A program made the position numbers and the translations under genes. Shown in pieces: positions 54,960 through 62,343 of a stretch of 64,000 nucleotides of DNA. Source of the stretch: CAYLHX01 sp964383675 (GTDB lineage: Bacteria > Patescibacteriota > Gracilibacteria > UBA1369 > LOWO2-01-FULL-3); NCBI GenBank assembly GCA_964383675.1, contig CAYLHX010000001.1:1-64000 (forward strand), given 5' to 3'. Within the stretch, counting starts at the first letter, position 1, and every line of letters begins with the position of its first letter. The notes beneath the pieces were generated by a model. That model saw only the letters and a program-made list of their open reading frames with translations. It was not told the origin of the DNA and searched no databases.

Positions 54960-55709
54960 CTACTTCACCCTCCTATAGACCGTATTCCTTTTGTGCAGTG
55001 CGGCCCTGCGAAGTGGTATAAAAGGTGGCAACGCGAAGAGCTTTTTGTAGGGGAATCCCTGGAACTCGCTTTCCGGATCTTTTTGGCAGACTAAAACGGA
55101 ATGATCATCGTTATGGCCGTGGCGCCAGCTAAAGACGTCATTGGCACCCGGAGTGTTGTCGAGGATCTGATAGAGACCCGGAAGCCAGGTGATGTCATCG
55201 TATGAACTCAAGACCCAGAAAAAACGGCCACCCGGCTTGAGCGTCCGATAGGCGTTTTCAAGGGCACGCAAAGCATCGTGCATATATTGCACGGTAGCCA
55301 TGGAAAAACCGATATCAACCGATTCATCTTCTAAAGGAATTTCAACCTGAGGATCAACTTGCAACAAATGTATGTTATTGGCTAGATGCAACTCTTCATT
55401 GGCAATTGGATTCAGGTCTACGCCAAAAAACTGTAACTGTGCTCGAATGTCATCGCGCTCCATCAAGATTTTCCGCAGCGTTGTAAGGGCGTTTCCGGTT
55501 CCACAACCAATATCCAAAGTTACAAAAGGCGAGTCCGGCGACGCGTTTTTAGCCTGTTCTATAATGTAATCTATCAACAATATTGGATTCGGAACGCCGT
55601 CTACCTCAAGCCAGTCGGAGGCCGCCTTGATCCAGTTATGGATTTCATGGATGCCACGTCCGAGTTCTTCATCTTTGAGACTACGTTGCAAATCTGTTCG
55701 ATGACTCAT
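54960..55709 (-). CDS. SAM-dependent methyltransferase, class I
   Basis: This 249-aa protein has a Rossmann-type methyltransferase core: FVTLDIGCGTGNALTTL (motif I, SAM binding) after a helical N-terminus, FFGVDLNPIA (acidic residue for the ribose), PLEDESVDIGFSMATVQYMHD (motif IV region) and LKPGGRFFWVLSS. The C-terminus is basic (RRAALHKRNTVYRRVK). The acceptor is unknown; the family includes small-molecule, lipid and tRNA methyltransferases. It is transcribed alone on the minus strand between a GC-rich insert and a glycosyltransferase. It uses the SAM pool regenerated by metK/ahcY. Confidence 0.88.
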   Translation of the reverse strand: MSHRTDLQRSLKDEELGRGIHEIHNWIKAASDWLEVDGVPNPILLIDYIIEQAKNASPDSPFVTLDIGCGTGNALTTLRKILMERDDIRAQLQFFGVDLNPIANEELHLANNIHLLQVDPQVEIPLEDESVDIGFSMATVQYMHDALRALENAYRTLKPGGRFFWVLSSYDDITWLPGLYQILDNTPGANDVFSWRHGHNDDHSVLVCQKDPESEFQGFPYKKLFALPPFIPLRRAALHKRNTVYRRVK

Positions 55710-55755
55710 TTGGTAAATTAAAAGCAGTATACTATGCTTAATTTATGGCAAAAAG

Positions 55756-56874
55756 TCAATAGTCGATATTGTCGATAATTTCCTGCAAAGCCTCCGCTGA
55801 AAAGTGCCAGGAGAATTTTTTGGATTGAGCAAAACCAAGGCTTTTCAATTTCTCGGACAGCTCCTCATCCACCGCAATTTTGTGCATGGCATGGGCAATT
55901 TCTTGAGGTTTTTCGGGATTGATAAGAAGTGCGCTATCACCTACGACTTCAGGGATGGAAGAGGTATATGAGGCAATCACCGGACAACCGCATTTCATGG
56001 CTTCCAAGGGCGGAATTCCGAAGCCTTCATATAAGGAGGGAAATACCAGTGCCTGGGCCAGATTGTAGAGGCAGACCAGGCTTTTGCCTGACAAATATCC
56101 CAAAACGTGAACCTTCTTACTGAGATAATTATTCTTAATTGCCTCGTAAACAGGCTCGTAATCCCAACCGTTGTCCCCTACAACAATCAAATGATACTCG
56201 GGATGCTTTTCCTTGAAAATGGAAAAAGCGCGAATGAGATTCAGGTAATTTTTGCGTGGCAAAATCGTGCCAACCGCCAAAAAAAACTTTTTAGGCAGAT
56301 TGGTTTCTTTGGCAAACTGCTGGAGCTGGCCTTGTGGTAGCGGTTTAAAATCATCGCTGGCGCTGCAATAGGTTACGGAGATTTTCTCCTCGGGCAGCTT
56401 CTTGAATTTATGAAGCAGATCCTTCTTGGTATTTTTGGAGACGGTCAGAATATGAGCGGATTTTTTAAGGGCCTTCTTAAGGCACAATTTTTCTATAAAG
56501 ACCGCCTTTTTGTTGTGAGTATCAGGAAAAAGAAAGGCTACCAGATCGTGAACGGTGACTATGGACTTGATGTTTTTGGGCAAAAGAGTCGGCGTAATAT
56601 AGCTGCTGGGTGCGAAAAAGATGTTCACGCCCTCATTTTTGCAATCTTTGGCCACCTTACGATGCCAGGAAAGTCCGCCGGAATTGATTTGTTTTTGAGT
56701 GGCGTTTTTGAACTCTTCAAAGCCAGGAATCCCGCTTTGGGAATACAAAACATACTGATTCTTGGAGTTACGCTTTTGCTCGAGCCTAAGAAGATTCCGG
56801 ACCACATGAAAAGTGTACCAGCCCTTGCCGGCCTTCTCCCCTCCCGCGGTGCGGATGTCGATGGCGATTTTCAT
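55756..56874 (-). CDS. Glycosyltransferase family 4 (mannosyltransferase-like)
   Basis: This 372-aa GT-B enzyme has an N-terminus MKIAIDIRTAGGEKAGKGWYTFHVVRNLL, and FFAPSSYITPTLLP and IVTVHDLVAFLFPDTHN in the acceptor domain. LTVSKNTKKDLL and FFLAVGTILPRKNYLNLIRAF (start of the donor domain) follow, then VHVLGYLSGKSLVCLYNLAQALVFPSLYEGFGIPPLEAMKC with the EX7E motif (E-GFGIPPLE). It probably transfers mannose or a related sugar from a nucleotide donor onto a surface glycan. It is transcribed divergently from the SLOG-like gene. All donor-site residues look present. Confidence 0.93.
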   Translation of the reverse strand: MKIAIDIRTAGGEKAGKGWYTFHVVRNLLRLEQKRNSKNQYVLYSQSGIPGFEEFKNATQKQINSGGLSWHRKVAKDCKNEGVNIFFAPSSYITPTLLPKNIKSIVTVHDLVAFLFPDTHNKKAVFIEKLCLKKALKKSAHILTVSKNTKKDLLHKFKKLPEEKISVTYCSASDDFKPLPQGQLQQFAKETNLPKKFFLAVGTILPRKNYLNLIRAFSIFKEKHPEYHLIVVGDNGWDYEPVYEAIKNNYLSKKVHVLGYLSGKSLVCLYNLAQALVFPSLYEGFGIPPLEAMKCGCPVIASYTSSIPEVVGDSALLINPEKPQEIAHAMHKIAVDEELSEKLKSLGFAQSKKFSWHFSAEALQEIIDNIDY

Positions 56875-56995
56875 GGCCTAATATTATAGCTTAGGTTAGG
56901 CGGAGTCTAGAAGTTTTTGAATATAAGAACCGACCGAAGTCCTTACTTGACTTTTTTAATATTTAATGTTAAAAATATCTCTTTAAGTTTTTGCT

Positions 56996-58234
56996 ATGCC
57001 ACGTATGGAAGCACAATCTGGTGAAGTTATGGATCTGGAGCTAACCGTCCACGCTTTGCTGTCTAAAATTGAGGAGGTAGGTGAAGATGGCTTACTGGAA
57101 CGCTTAAGCGATGGCAGTTTCGTTGTTTTACTGAAGGGGGAAAATACCGACATTGTGGAAGATCCACATGCGCGTTGCCTGAATCCAGAGAATGAAAATC
57201 CTGCCGAAAGGGTGTACATTCGAATTTTCTCTAATAAAACAACAACCTGGACTAACAGACCTGATCTGAGCAAAAATCCTCTTTCAACCGATTTGGATGA
57301 ATTGCCATATATCCCAAAAGAGGGCTATATTGAAAGATTATCCGATGGCAGGGTTGTGGCTTTGAATAGAGGAGCTCCACCAAGTCAAGTGGCCAGATTT
57401 ACTGACATTGAGTGCCTGAATCCCGAAGCTGACCCAAGCGTTAGAGTTTATAGAAAAATTTTTGTTCGAAAAAAAGTTTATCTGCCAGACGAGTATGAAA
57501 AAGCTACTCACGAAGTGTTGGGCGGTGAAAACACTTTTGTCCTATCAATGAATGGTTTCACTGATATTGGTGAGGAAAAATTAAGAAATTGGCACTTGGT
57601 TGATGGTGAATATGAAGCCGGATGTGACGATTTGTTAGACGGCGTAGTAATAGCTTTACAGCAAAGATTCAAGGAAGCCACTTTAAAATTGGTGGATGGA
57701 GGGTCTTTAATGGGTGTAGATTTAGCAATTCAGAGAGTTAAGGAAAGACATAATTTAACATCTTTGAGTTTTTCAACTCCGGCCTGGATGGTCTTTGTTC
57801 CGGATAATGATGATGCGGTTTATGTTGGAGCCAATGCTGACGAATACGCGGATAGATATATTCGCTCTTTGAATTTTTTGATTACTACCGGTGGTCGTGA
57901 TCAAGCCCTTAAGCATGATGTTTACGCCGGTATTTTGTATGGCAAAAGGATTCACTTTGTAGATGTAGCCAACGCTTTAGCTGCAGGCCGCGGTGGAGTT
58001 GTGCCACCTACAAGAACCGAAGAAGATGGTAGAGTAAGGGTTGAAAATGCTGTAGCGGCGATGAGGCAATACATTTCAATTAGTGGTATAAGCTTTGATT
58101 CTGAGAATAGTGACGGTTTAACTGAGAGATGGGAAAGAATGGTGCAAGACACAAGTATTCGGGCCATTGAGGCGTGTAGGCCCAACATGAAACCTGGAAA
58201 TATGTTCAGATCCAGGACCGGTGCACAAGGCTAA
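56996..58234 (+). CDS. Two-repeat protein with SLOG-like nucleotide-binding domain
   Basis: A 412-aa protein without an assigned family. Two homologous repeats at residues 34-80 and 113-160 share ERLSDG...V..L.RG and CLNPE...P..RVY.(R/K)IF, probably small beta domains. Residues about 180-325 read like a SLOG (Smf/DprA-LOG) Rossmannoid fold: a first strand and turn FVLSMNGFTDI, LVDGGSLMGVDLAI (GGSxxGVD), SLSFSTPAW and SLNFLITTGGRDQALKHDVYAGILYGKRIHFVDV. SLOG domains bind or hydrolyse nucleotides and occur in conflict systems and cytokinin-type enzymes. There is no signal peptide. A TTGACT...TAAAAA promoter lies about 30-50 nt upstream. The SLOG call is pattern-based and tentative. Confidence 0.5.
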   Translation: MPRMEAQSGEVMDLELTVHALLSKIEEVGEDGLLERLSDGSFVVLLKGENTDIVEDPHARCLNPENENPAERVYIRIFSNKTTTWTNRPDLSKNPLSTDLDELPYIPKEGYIERLSDGRVVALNRGAPPSQVARFTDIECLNPEADPSVRVYRKIFVRKKVYLPDEYEKATHEVLGGENTFVLSMNGFTDIGEEKLRNWHLVDGEYEAGCDDLLDGVVIALQQRFKEATLKLVDGGSLMGVDLAIQRVKERHNLTSLSFSTPAWMVFVPDNDDAVYVGANADEYADRYIRSLNFLITTGGRDQALKHDVYAGILYGKRIHFVDVANALAAGRGGVVPPTRTEEDGRVRVENAVAAMRQYISISGISFDSENSDGLTERWERMVQDTSIRAIEACRPNMKPGNMFRSRTGAQG

Positions 58235-58292
58235 CTATTTACATTCTCCAATTTTGAGCTATCCTTTAGATAACGAAAATTAATCCCAAATC

Positions 58293-59000
58293 ATGTCCGT
58301 CTCACTCAAAAACCGACTCAAGGAGCTTTCGCTTAGCCATAAATTTGTTTTGATCGGCTCAGCGCTGGCTTTTATCAGCGTATTTTTGCCCTGGTACAGT
58401 GACATTGACCGTTTTAAAACCGGTGATACTTTTTTGGGAATTACCGGTCCGCTTTATCTGGTCGGGATAATGGTTTTAGTGGCTTCATTGGCCTCTTTTG
58501 GGATTATTCTGATGAGACTGTTGGATAAGCCGGCCCCAAAACTGCCGGTAAGTGAAAATTACTTTCATATCTTTACAAGTAGCGTAGCTGCGGTGATGCT
58601 GGTTTTGGCTCTTTCTGTTTATTTTCATCCTAAATTTGGCGTCAATTTAATAGATAAGGCTGCCGGAATTGGTCTTTACCTATCTTTTATTGGTTCCGGA
58701 CTGGTAATGTTGGGCGGATTTTTAGCCAATCAAAAACGTGAAGTAAAGAGGGTTTTGGAGATAGAAGATGAAGGCGAAGCGGAGCCTTTGATTAAGATTG
58801 AAGACGATACCAGGGTGCAGGGTGTCTTGGAGAAGGCCAAAGAGTCTGCGGAATATACGCAAAGCGTTATGCCAAGACCTCCCGTAAGTGAAAAGCCTTA
58901 CCAAGAAAGGGAACCTATCGGTTCTTCTCGACCGATTCAGGAGCACATTGATAGATTCCATAATGAAAAAGACCATAATACTAACGACATAAGATACTAA
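58293..59000 (+). CDS. Four-helix membrane protein with charged cytosolic tail
   Basis: This 235-aa protein has four hydrophobic segments (FVLIGSALAFISVFLPWY; GPLYLVGIMVLVASLASFGIIL; SSVAAVMLVLALSVYF; GLYLSFIGSGLVMLGGFL) followed by a roughly 90-residue charged tail predicted cytosolic. No family is recognised. The stop and the next ATG share one base (TAATG-type overlap at 59000), so it is translationally coupled to the zinc-ribbon protein. Both lie directly upstream of recA but have a separate promoter from it. Confidence 0.7.
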   Translation: MSVSLKNRLKELSLSHKFVLIGSALAFISVFLPWYSDIDRFKTGDTFLGITGPLYLVGIMVLVASLASFGIILMRLLDKPAPKLPVSENYFHIFTSSVAAVMLVLALSVYFHPKFGVNLIDKAAGIGLYLSFIGSGLVMLGGFLANQKREVKRVLEIEDEGEAEPLIKIEDDTRVQGVLEKAKESAEYTQSVMPRPPVSEKPYQEREPIGSSRPIQEHIDRFHNEKDHNTNDIRY

Positions 59001-59236
59001 TGACTGAACAAAAAATTGAAAATGAGGCTGCAATTTTATTTTACTGTAAAGACTGTGAAGAGATTGTTGATACAGAAAAATGTGGAGGCAAATATGTTTA
59101 TAAGTGCAAAAAATGCGGCACGAAAAATGTAGCTTTTGGTACTAAGCGCAGTATTTATGGCTTTTTTAAATTGGAAGATGATGCTCCAAAAAAGAAGCTT
59201 AAAAAATCTCCGGAAGAAGAAAAAAAGGGTGAGTAG
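59000..59236 (+). CDS. Small zinc-ribbon protein
   Basis: A 78-aa protein with two Cys-pair knuckles, FYCKDCEEIV and YKCKKCGTKN, spaced as in a treble-clef or rubredoxin-like zinc ribbon, then a Lys/Glu-rich tail (KKKLKKSPEEEKKGE). It may bind nucleic acid or mediate protein contacts. It is translationally coupled to the preceding membrane protein. No specific family name can be given. Confidence 0.75.
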   Translation: MTEQKIENEAAILFYCKDCEEIVDTEKCGGKYVYKCKKCGTKNVAFGTKRSIYGFFKLEDDAPKKKLKKSPEEEKKGE

Positions 59237-59320
59237 ATTTTAAAATTTTTTAATAATTTTTTAATCTTTATATGCTAACTTGGCTTCAATAAAGTACTTT
59301 TGGCTTTTTACAAAAAAGTC

Positions 59321-59350
59321 TTGACGGTGAGGGTACCCTCACCCTATACT
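59321..59350 (+). promoter_or_regulatory. recA promoter with a perfect 18-bp palindrome in the spacer
   Basis: TTGACG (59321-59326), an 18-nt spacer and TATACT (59345-59350). The palindrome GGTGAGGGTACCCTCACC occupies 59326-59343, filling the spacer. It resembles neither the proteobacterial CTGT-N8-ACAG nor the Firmicutes GAAC-N4-GTTC LexA box. It is a likely operator for a DNA-damage repressor. Confidence 0.8.
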
Positions 59351-59381
59351 GAAGTCACACTTATTTCTAACCCTTATTCCA

Positions 59382-60431
59382 ATGACTGAAAACAACGAGA
59401 AGAGCAAAGCTATAGAACTTGCAATCGCCCAAATAGAAAAGAATTTTGGTAAAGGTTCTATTATGAAAATGGGAGAATCCGGCAAGGCTCCTATCGAGAC
59501 TATTTCAACCGGATCTTTATCATTAGACATAGCCTTAGGTGGCGGTGTGCCCAGAGGTCGTATAGTGGAGATCTACGGGCCTGAGAGTTCAGGTAAAACA
59601 ACCTTGAGTTTACATGTTCTGGCTGAAGCTCAGAAAAGTGGCGGAACGGTCGCCTTCGTGGATGCCGAGCACGCACTAGATCCCCAATATGCCAGAAGAA
59701 TCGGTGTAAACGTGGACGAACTACTTTTGTCACAACCGGATAGTGGTGAACAAGCTCTGGAAATAGTAGAGACACTGGTGCGCAGTAACGCTTTAGATGT
59801 AATTATTGTGGATTCGGTTGCCGCACTGACCCCGAGAGCGGAAATAGATGGAGACATGGGGGATTCCCATATGGGACTTCAAGCACGTTTGATGAGTCAG
59901 GCTTTAAGAAAAATTACCGCTATCGTATCGAAAACCAAAACCACCGTGGTCTTCTTAAACCAGTTAAGAATGAAAATTGGGGTAATGTTTGGTAACCCTG
60001 AGACCACTACCGGTGGTCAGGCCCTGAAATTTTATTCTTCAGTGAGAATGGATATCCGTGCGATCAGCAAAATTGAAGAGGCCGGTTCGGTAGAAAAAGA
60101 GATGGTGGGAAATCGAGTGAGAGTGAAGATTGTTAAGAACAAGATTGCTCCACCATTTAAATCTGCTGAATTCGATATTATGTATAATAAAGGCATTTCT
60201 TTCGAAGGGGATCTTCTTGATTTGGCTGCAAAATATAACGTGGCACGTAAGTCCGGAGCTTTCTACAGCTACGGGGAGACCAAGCTTGGTCAGGGAAGAG
60301 AAAATGCCAAAGCCTTCTTGATGGAAAATGAAAAAATTACCAAAGCCATGGAAAAGGATGTAAAAACCTTGGTGAACGGTGATCCAAAAGAAATTGAAAA
60401 GTTGGTAAAAAGATTACCTGCAAATGCCTAA
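59382..60431 (+). CDS. recA: Recombinase RecA
   Basis: A 349-aa ATP-dependent strand-exchange protein for homologous recombination and SOS co-protease activity. Walker A GPESSGKTT, Walker B VIIVDSVAAL, the catalytic Glu in VAFVDAEHALD, loop L1 MGDSHMGLQARLMSQALRK, the Q-motif FLNQLRMKIGVMFGNPETTTGG (loop L2) and the C-terminal domain are all present. Length is normal. It overlaps recX by 8 nt. Expression is probably controlled through the palindrome in its promoter. The leader of about 25 nt has no SD. Confidence 0.98.
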   Translation: MTENNEKSKAIELAIAQIEKNFGKGSIMKMGESGKAPIETISTGSLSLDIALGGGVPRGRIVEIYGPESSGKTTLSLHVLAEAQKSGGTVAFVDAEHALDPQYARRIGVNVDELLLSQPDSGEQALEIVETLVRSNALDVIIVDSVAALTPRAEIDGDMGDSHMGLQARLMSQALRKITAIVSKTKTTVVFLNQLRMKIGVMFGNPETTTGGQALKFYSSVRMDIRAISKIEEAGSVEKEMVGNRVRVKIVKNKIAPPFKSAEFDIMYNKGISFEGDLLDLAAKYNVARKSGAFYSYGETKLGQGRENAKAFLMENEKITKAMEKDVKTLVNGDPKEIEKLVKRLPANA

Positions 60432-60975
60432 AAAAGAAGTACTGTATGAAAGGTTGATGAACTACTCTTTACGCCTATTGGCAAGAAAGAGATATACGAC
60501 CTTTGAAATGGAAGAGAAATTGAAAAAATTTGTTTTAAAAAGGCAGAGATACTTAAAAGTAAATAAGACTGAGGAGGAGGTTAACACGGGCGCAATGAGT
60601 GAATCTGCAATTGCAAAAGTTATGGGTAGACTATCTGAATTAAATTATTTGAATGATCAGCAGTTTGCCGATGACTATGTCGCAGAACGCACGAATTTGC
60701 GCCCAAGGGGAAAGTTTTTGTTGGAAAGTGAACTCAAAAGGAAAGGAATTAGTAAAGAAATGGTAAATTCGGCCACTCAGGCTATAAATTTTGATGAAAG
60801 TGAGGTGGCTTACAAACTATTAGAGAAATTTATTATGAAAAAAAAGAATATTTTAGAGAAGTTGGACCGATACAAACAAAAACAGAAATATTTTCAGTAT
60901 TTAGCCTCGAAAGGTTTTAATGGAGATGCTATTTACAAAGCCGTGGAAAGATGTTATAGTTGGCTTGAAGACTAG
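60424..60975 (+). CDS. recX: Regulatory protein RecX
   Basis: A 183-aa helical-repeat protein that modulates RecA filaments. It shows the RecX tandem three-helix pattern: YSLRLLARKRYTTFEMEEKLKKF at the start, LNYLNDQQFADDYVAER in the centre (the conserved DxxFA(x)Y block) and LRPRGKFLLESELKRKGIS. A final repeat lies at the C-terminus (YKQKQKYFQYLASKGFNGDAIYKAV). The start codon lies within the 3' end of recA, the classic recA-recX arrangement. Confidence 0.95.
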   Translation: MPKKEVLYERLMNYSLRLLARKRYTTFEMEEKLKKFVLKRQRYLKVNKTEEEVNTGAMSESAIAKVMGRLSELNYLNDQQFADDYVAERTNLRPRGKFLLESELKRKGISKEMVNSATQAINFDESEVAYKLLEKFIMKKKNILEKLDRYKQKQKYFQYLASKGFNGDAIYKAVERCYSWLED

Positions 60976-61021
60976 GGTTTATACGAATCCTGGTTGTTTT
61001 GTTTTTTAATAAAATATATTT

Positions 61022-62269
61022 ATGCAGTCCCAATTTTTTGCAGCGATCAATCAGCTGTGTGATGAAAAAAATATCCCTAAAGATAGGGTTATTGAAACTA
61101 TTAATGCCGCTTTAAGAGCAGCCTATAGAAAGGATTATGGTAATAAGAACCAGGAGATCGATGTAGAGATCGATGAGAACTCTGGTGTAGCCACTGTTTA
61201 CCAGCTCTTTGAAGTGGTCAAGGAGGTGGAAGAGGAGGATCTGCAGATGACTGTGGATCAGGCAAAAAAATATGATAAAAAGGCTAAAGTAGGAGATACC
61301 GTGAAAGTTGATGTTACTCCTACCAACTATGGTCGTATTGCCGCACAGGCCGCAAAACAGGTGATTATTCAAAGGATTCAAGATGCGGAAAGAGATGTGC
61401 TCTACGATACTTTTAAAGATCGTGAAAATGAACTAATCAATGCCATTGTTCACCGCGTGGATGGAACAAATATCTATGTTAATCTGGATAATAAGACAAC
61501 AACAAACATTCCCTACGATCAACAAATTCCGGGTGAGAAATATTATTCTGGCCAAAGAATTAAATTGTATCTGGATAAAGTTATTAAGACTACAAAGGGA
61601 CCACAGCTAATCATTTCACGTACTCATCCGAATCTGGTGAGAAAACTGCTTGAACTGGAAATCCCGGAGATTAAATCAAATTTGGTGGAGATTAAATCTA
61701 TTGCCAGAGAACCGGGAATCCGTTGTAAGGTTGCCGTTTATTCAGGTGATGAAAAGATTGATCCTATCGGTTCCTGTGTGGGGCAAAAGGGTGTGCGTGT
61801 TCAGAATGTGATGGATGAATTGAATGGTGAAAGAATTGACATTATTCAGTGGTCGGAAAATATGGAAGAATACATCAGAACCGCTCTAGCACCGGCGAAA
61901 ACATCTGTTATTGAGCTGCACGATAAGGAGAGACGCGCGAAGGTTTATGTTCAACCTGACCAAAGACCGCTGGCAATCGGAAAGCAGGGGCAAAATGTAA
62001 GGTTGGCATCAATTTTGACAGGCTGGGAGATCGATATCTTGGATATCGGTGAATACCAGGGAGCTACAGCAAAGGCCGAGAAAAAGCCTGAGGTTGCTGG
62101 AATTGAAGACTTAGGTCTGGATGAAGCTCTGGTTGAAAAATTGGCTACAGCAAATCTTACCCAAGTAGAGCAGCTGAAGGGATTAACCGCTAAAGACCTG
62201 ACTGAAGTTGATGGAATAGACGAAAAAGGCGCAGAGAAGATCGTGAAAGCGATAAAGCAGGTTGCCTGA
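61022..62269 (+). CDS. nusA: Transcription termination/antitermination protein NusA
   Basis: A 415-aa RNA-polymerase-binding protein. The N-terminal domain (INQLCDEKNIPKDRVIETINAAL) is followed by an S1 domain (RENELINAIVHRVDGTNIYVNL), KH1 and KH2 domains (DPIGSCVGQKGVRVQNVMDEL; PLAIGKQGQNVRLASILTGWEIDI) and a C-terminal helix-hairpin-helix-type region (LTAKDLTEVDGIDEKGAEKI). The order matches the family. It ends in TGA, showing that TGA is a stop in this genome. It is transcribed alone, 46 nt after recX. Confidence 0.97.
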   Translation: MQSQFFAAINQLCDEKNIPKDRVIETINAALRAAYRKDYGNKNQEIDVEIDENSGVATVYQLFEVVKEVEEEDLQMTVDQAKKYDKKAKVGDTVKVDVTPTNYGRIAAQAAKQVIIQRIQDAERDVLYDTFKDRENELINAIVHRVDGTNIYVNLDNKTTTNIPYDQQIPGEKYYSGQRIKLYLDKVIKTTKGPQLIISRTHPNLVRKLLELEIPEIKSNLVEIKSIAREPGIRCKVAVYSGDEKIDPIGSCVGQKGVRVQNVMDELNGERIDIIQWSENMEEYIRTALAPAKTSVIELHDKERRAKVYVQPDQRPLAIGKQGQNVRLASILTGWEIDILDIGEYQGATAKAEKKPEVAGIEDLGLDEALVEKLATANLTQVEQLKGLTAKDLTEVDGIDEKGAEKIVKAIKQVA

Positions 62270-62303
62270 TTTGGCTTTTTGCAGCTTTAAATTGTACCGG
62301 TTT

Positions 62304-62314
62304 TGTGTTATAAT
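62304..62314 (+). promoter_or_regulatory. Extended -10 promoter of the pilus ATPase gene
   Basis: TTTTGTGTTATAAT, with TATAAT at 62309-62314 and TGT directly before it. No good -35 lies at the usual distance. About 22 nt of leader precede the ATG. Confidence 0.7.
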
Positions 62315-62343
62315 GTTCAGATAATATTTATCTGGACATTCTT

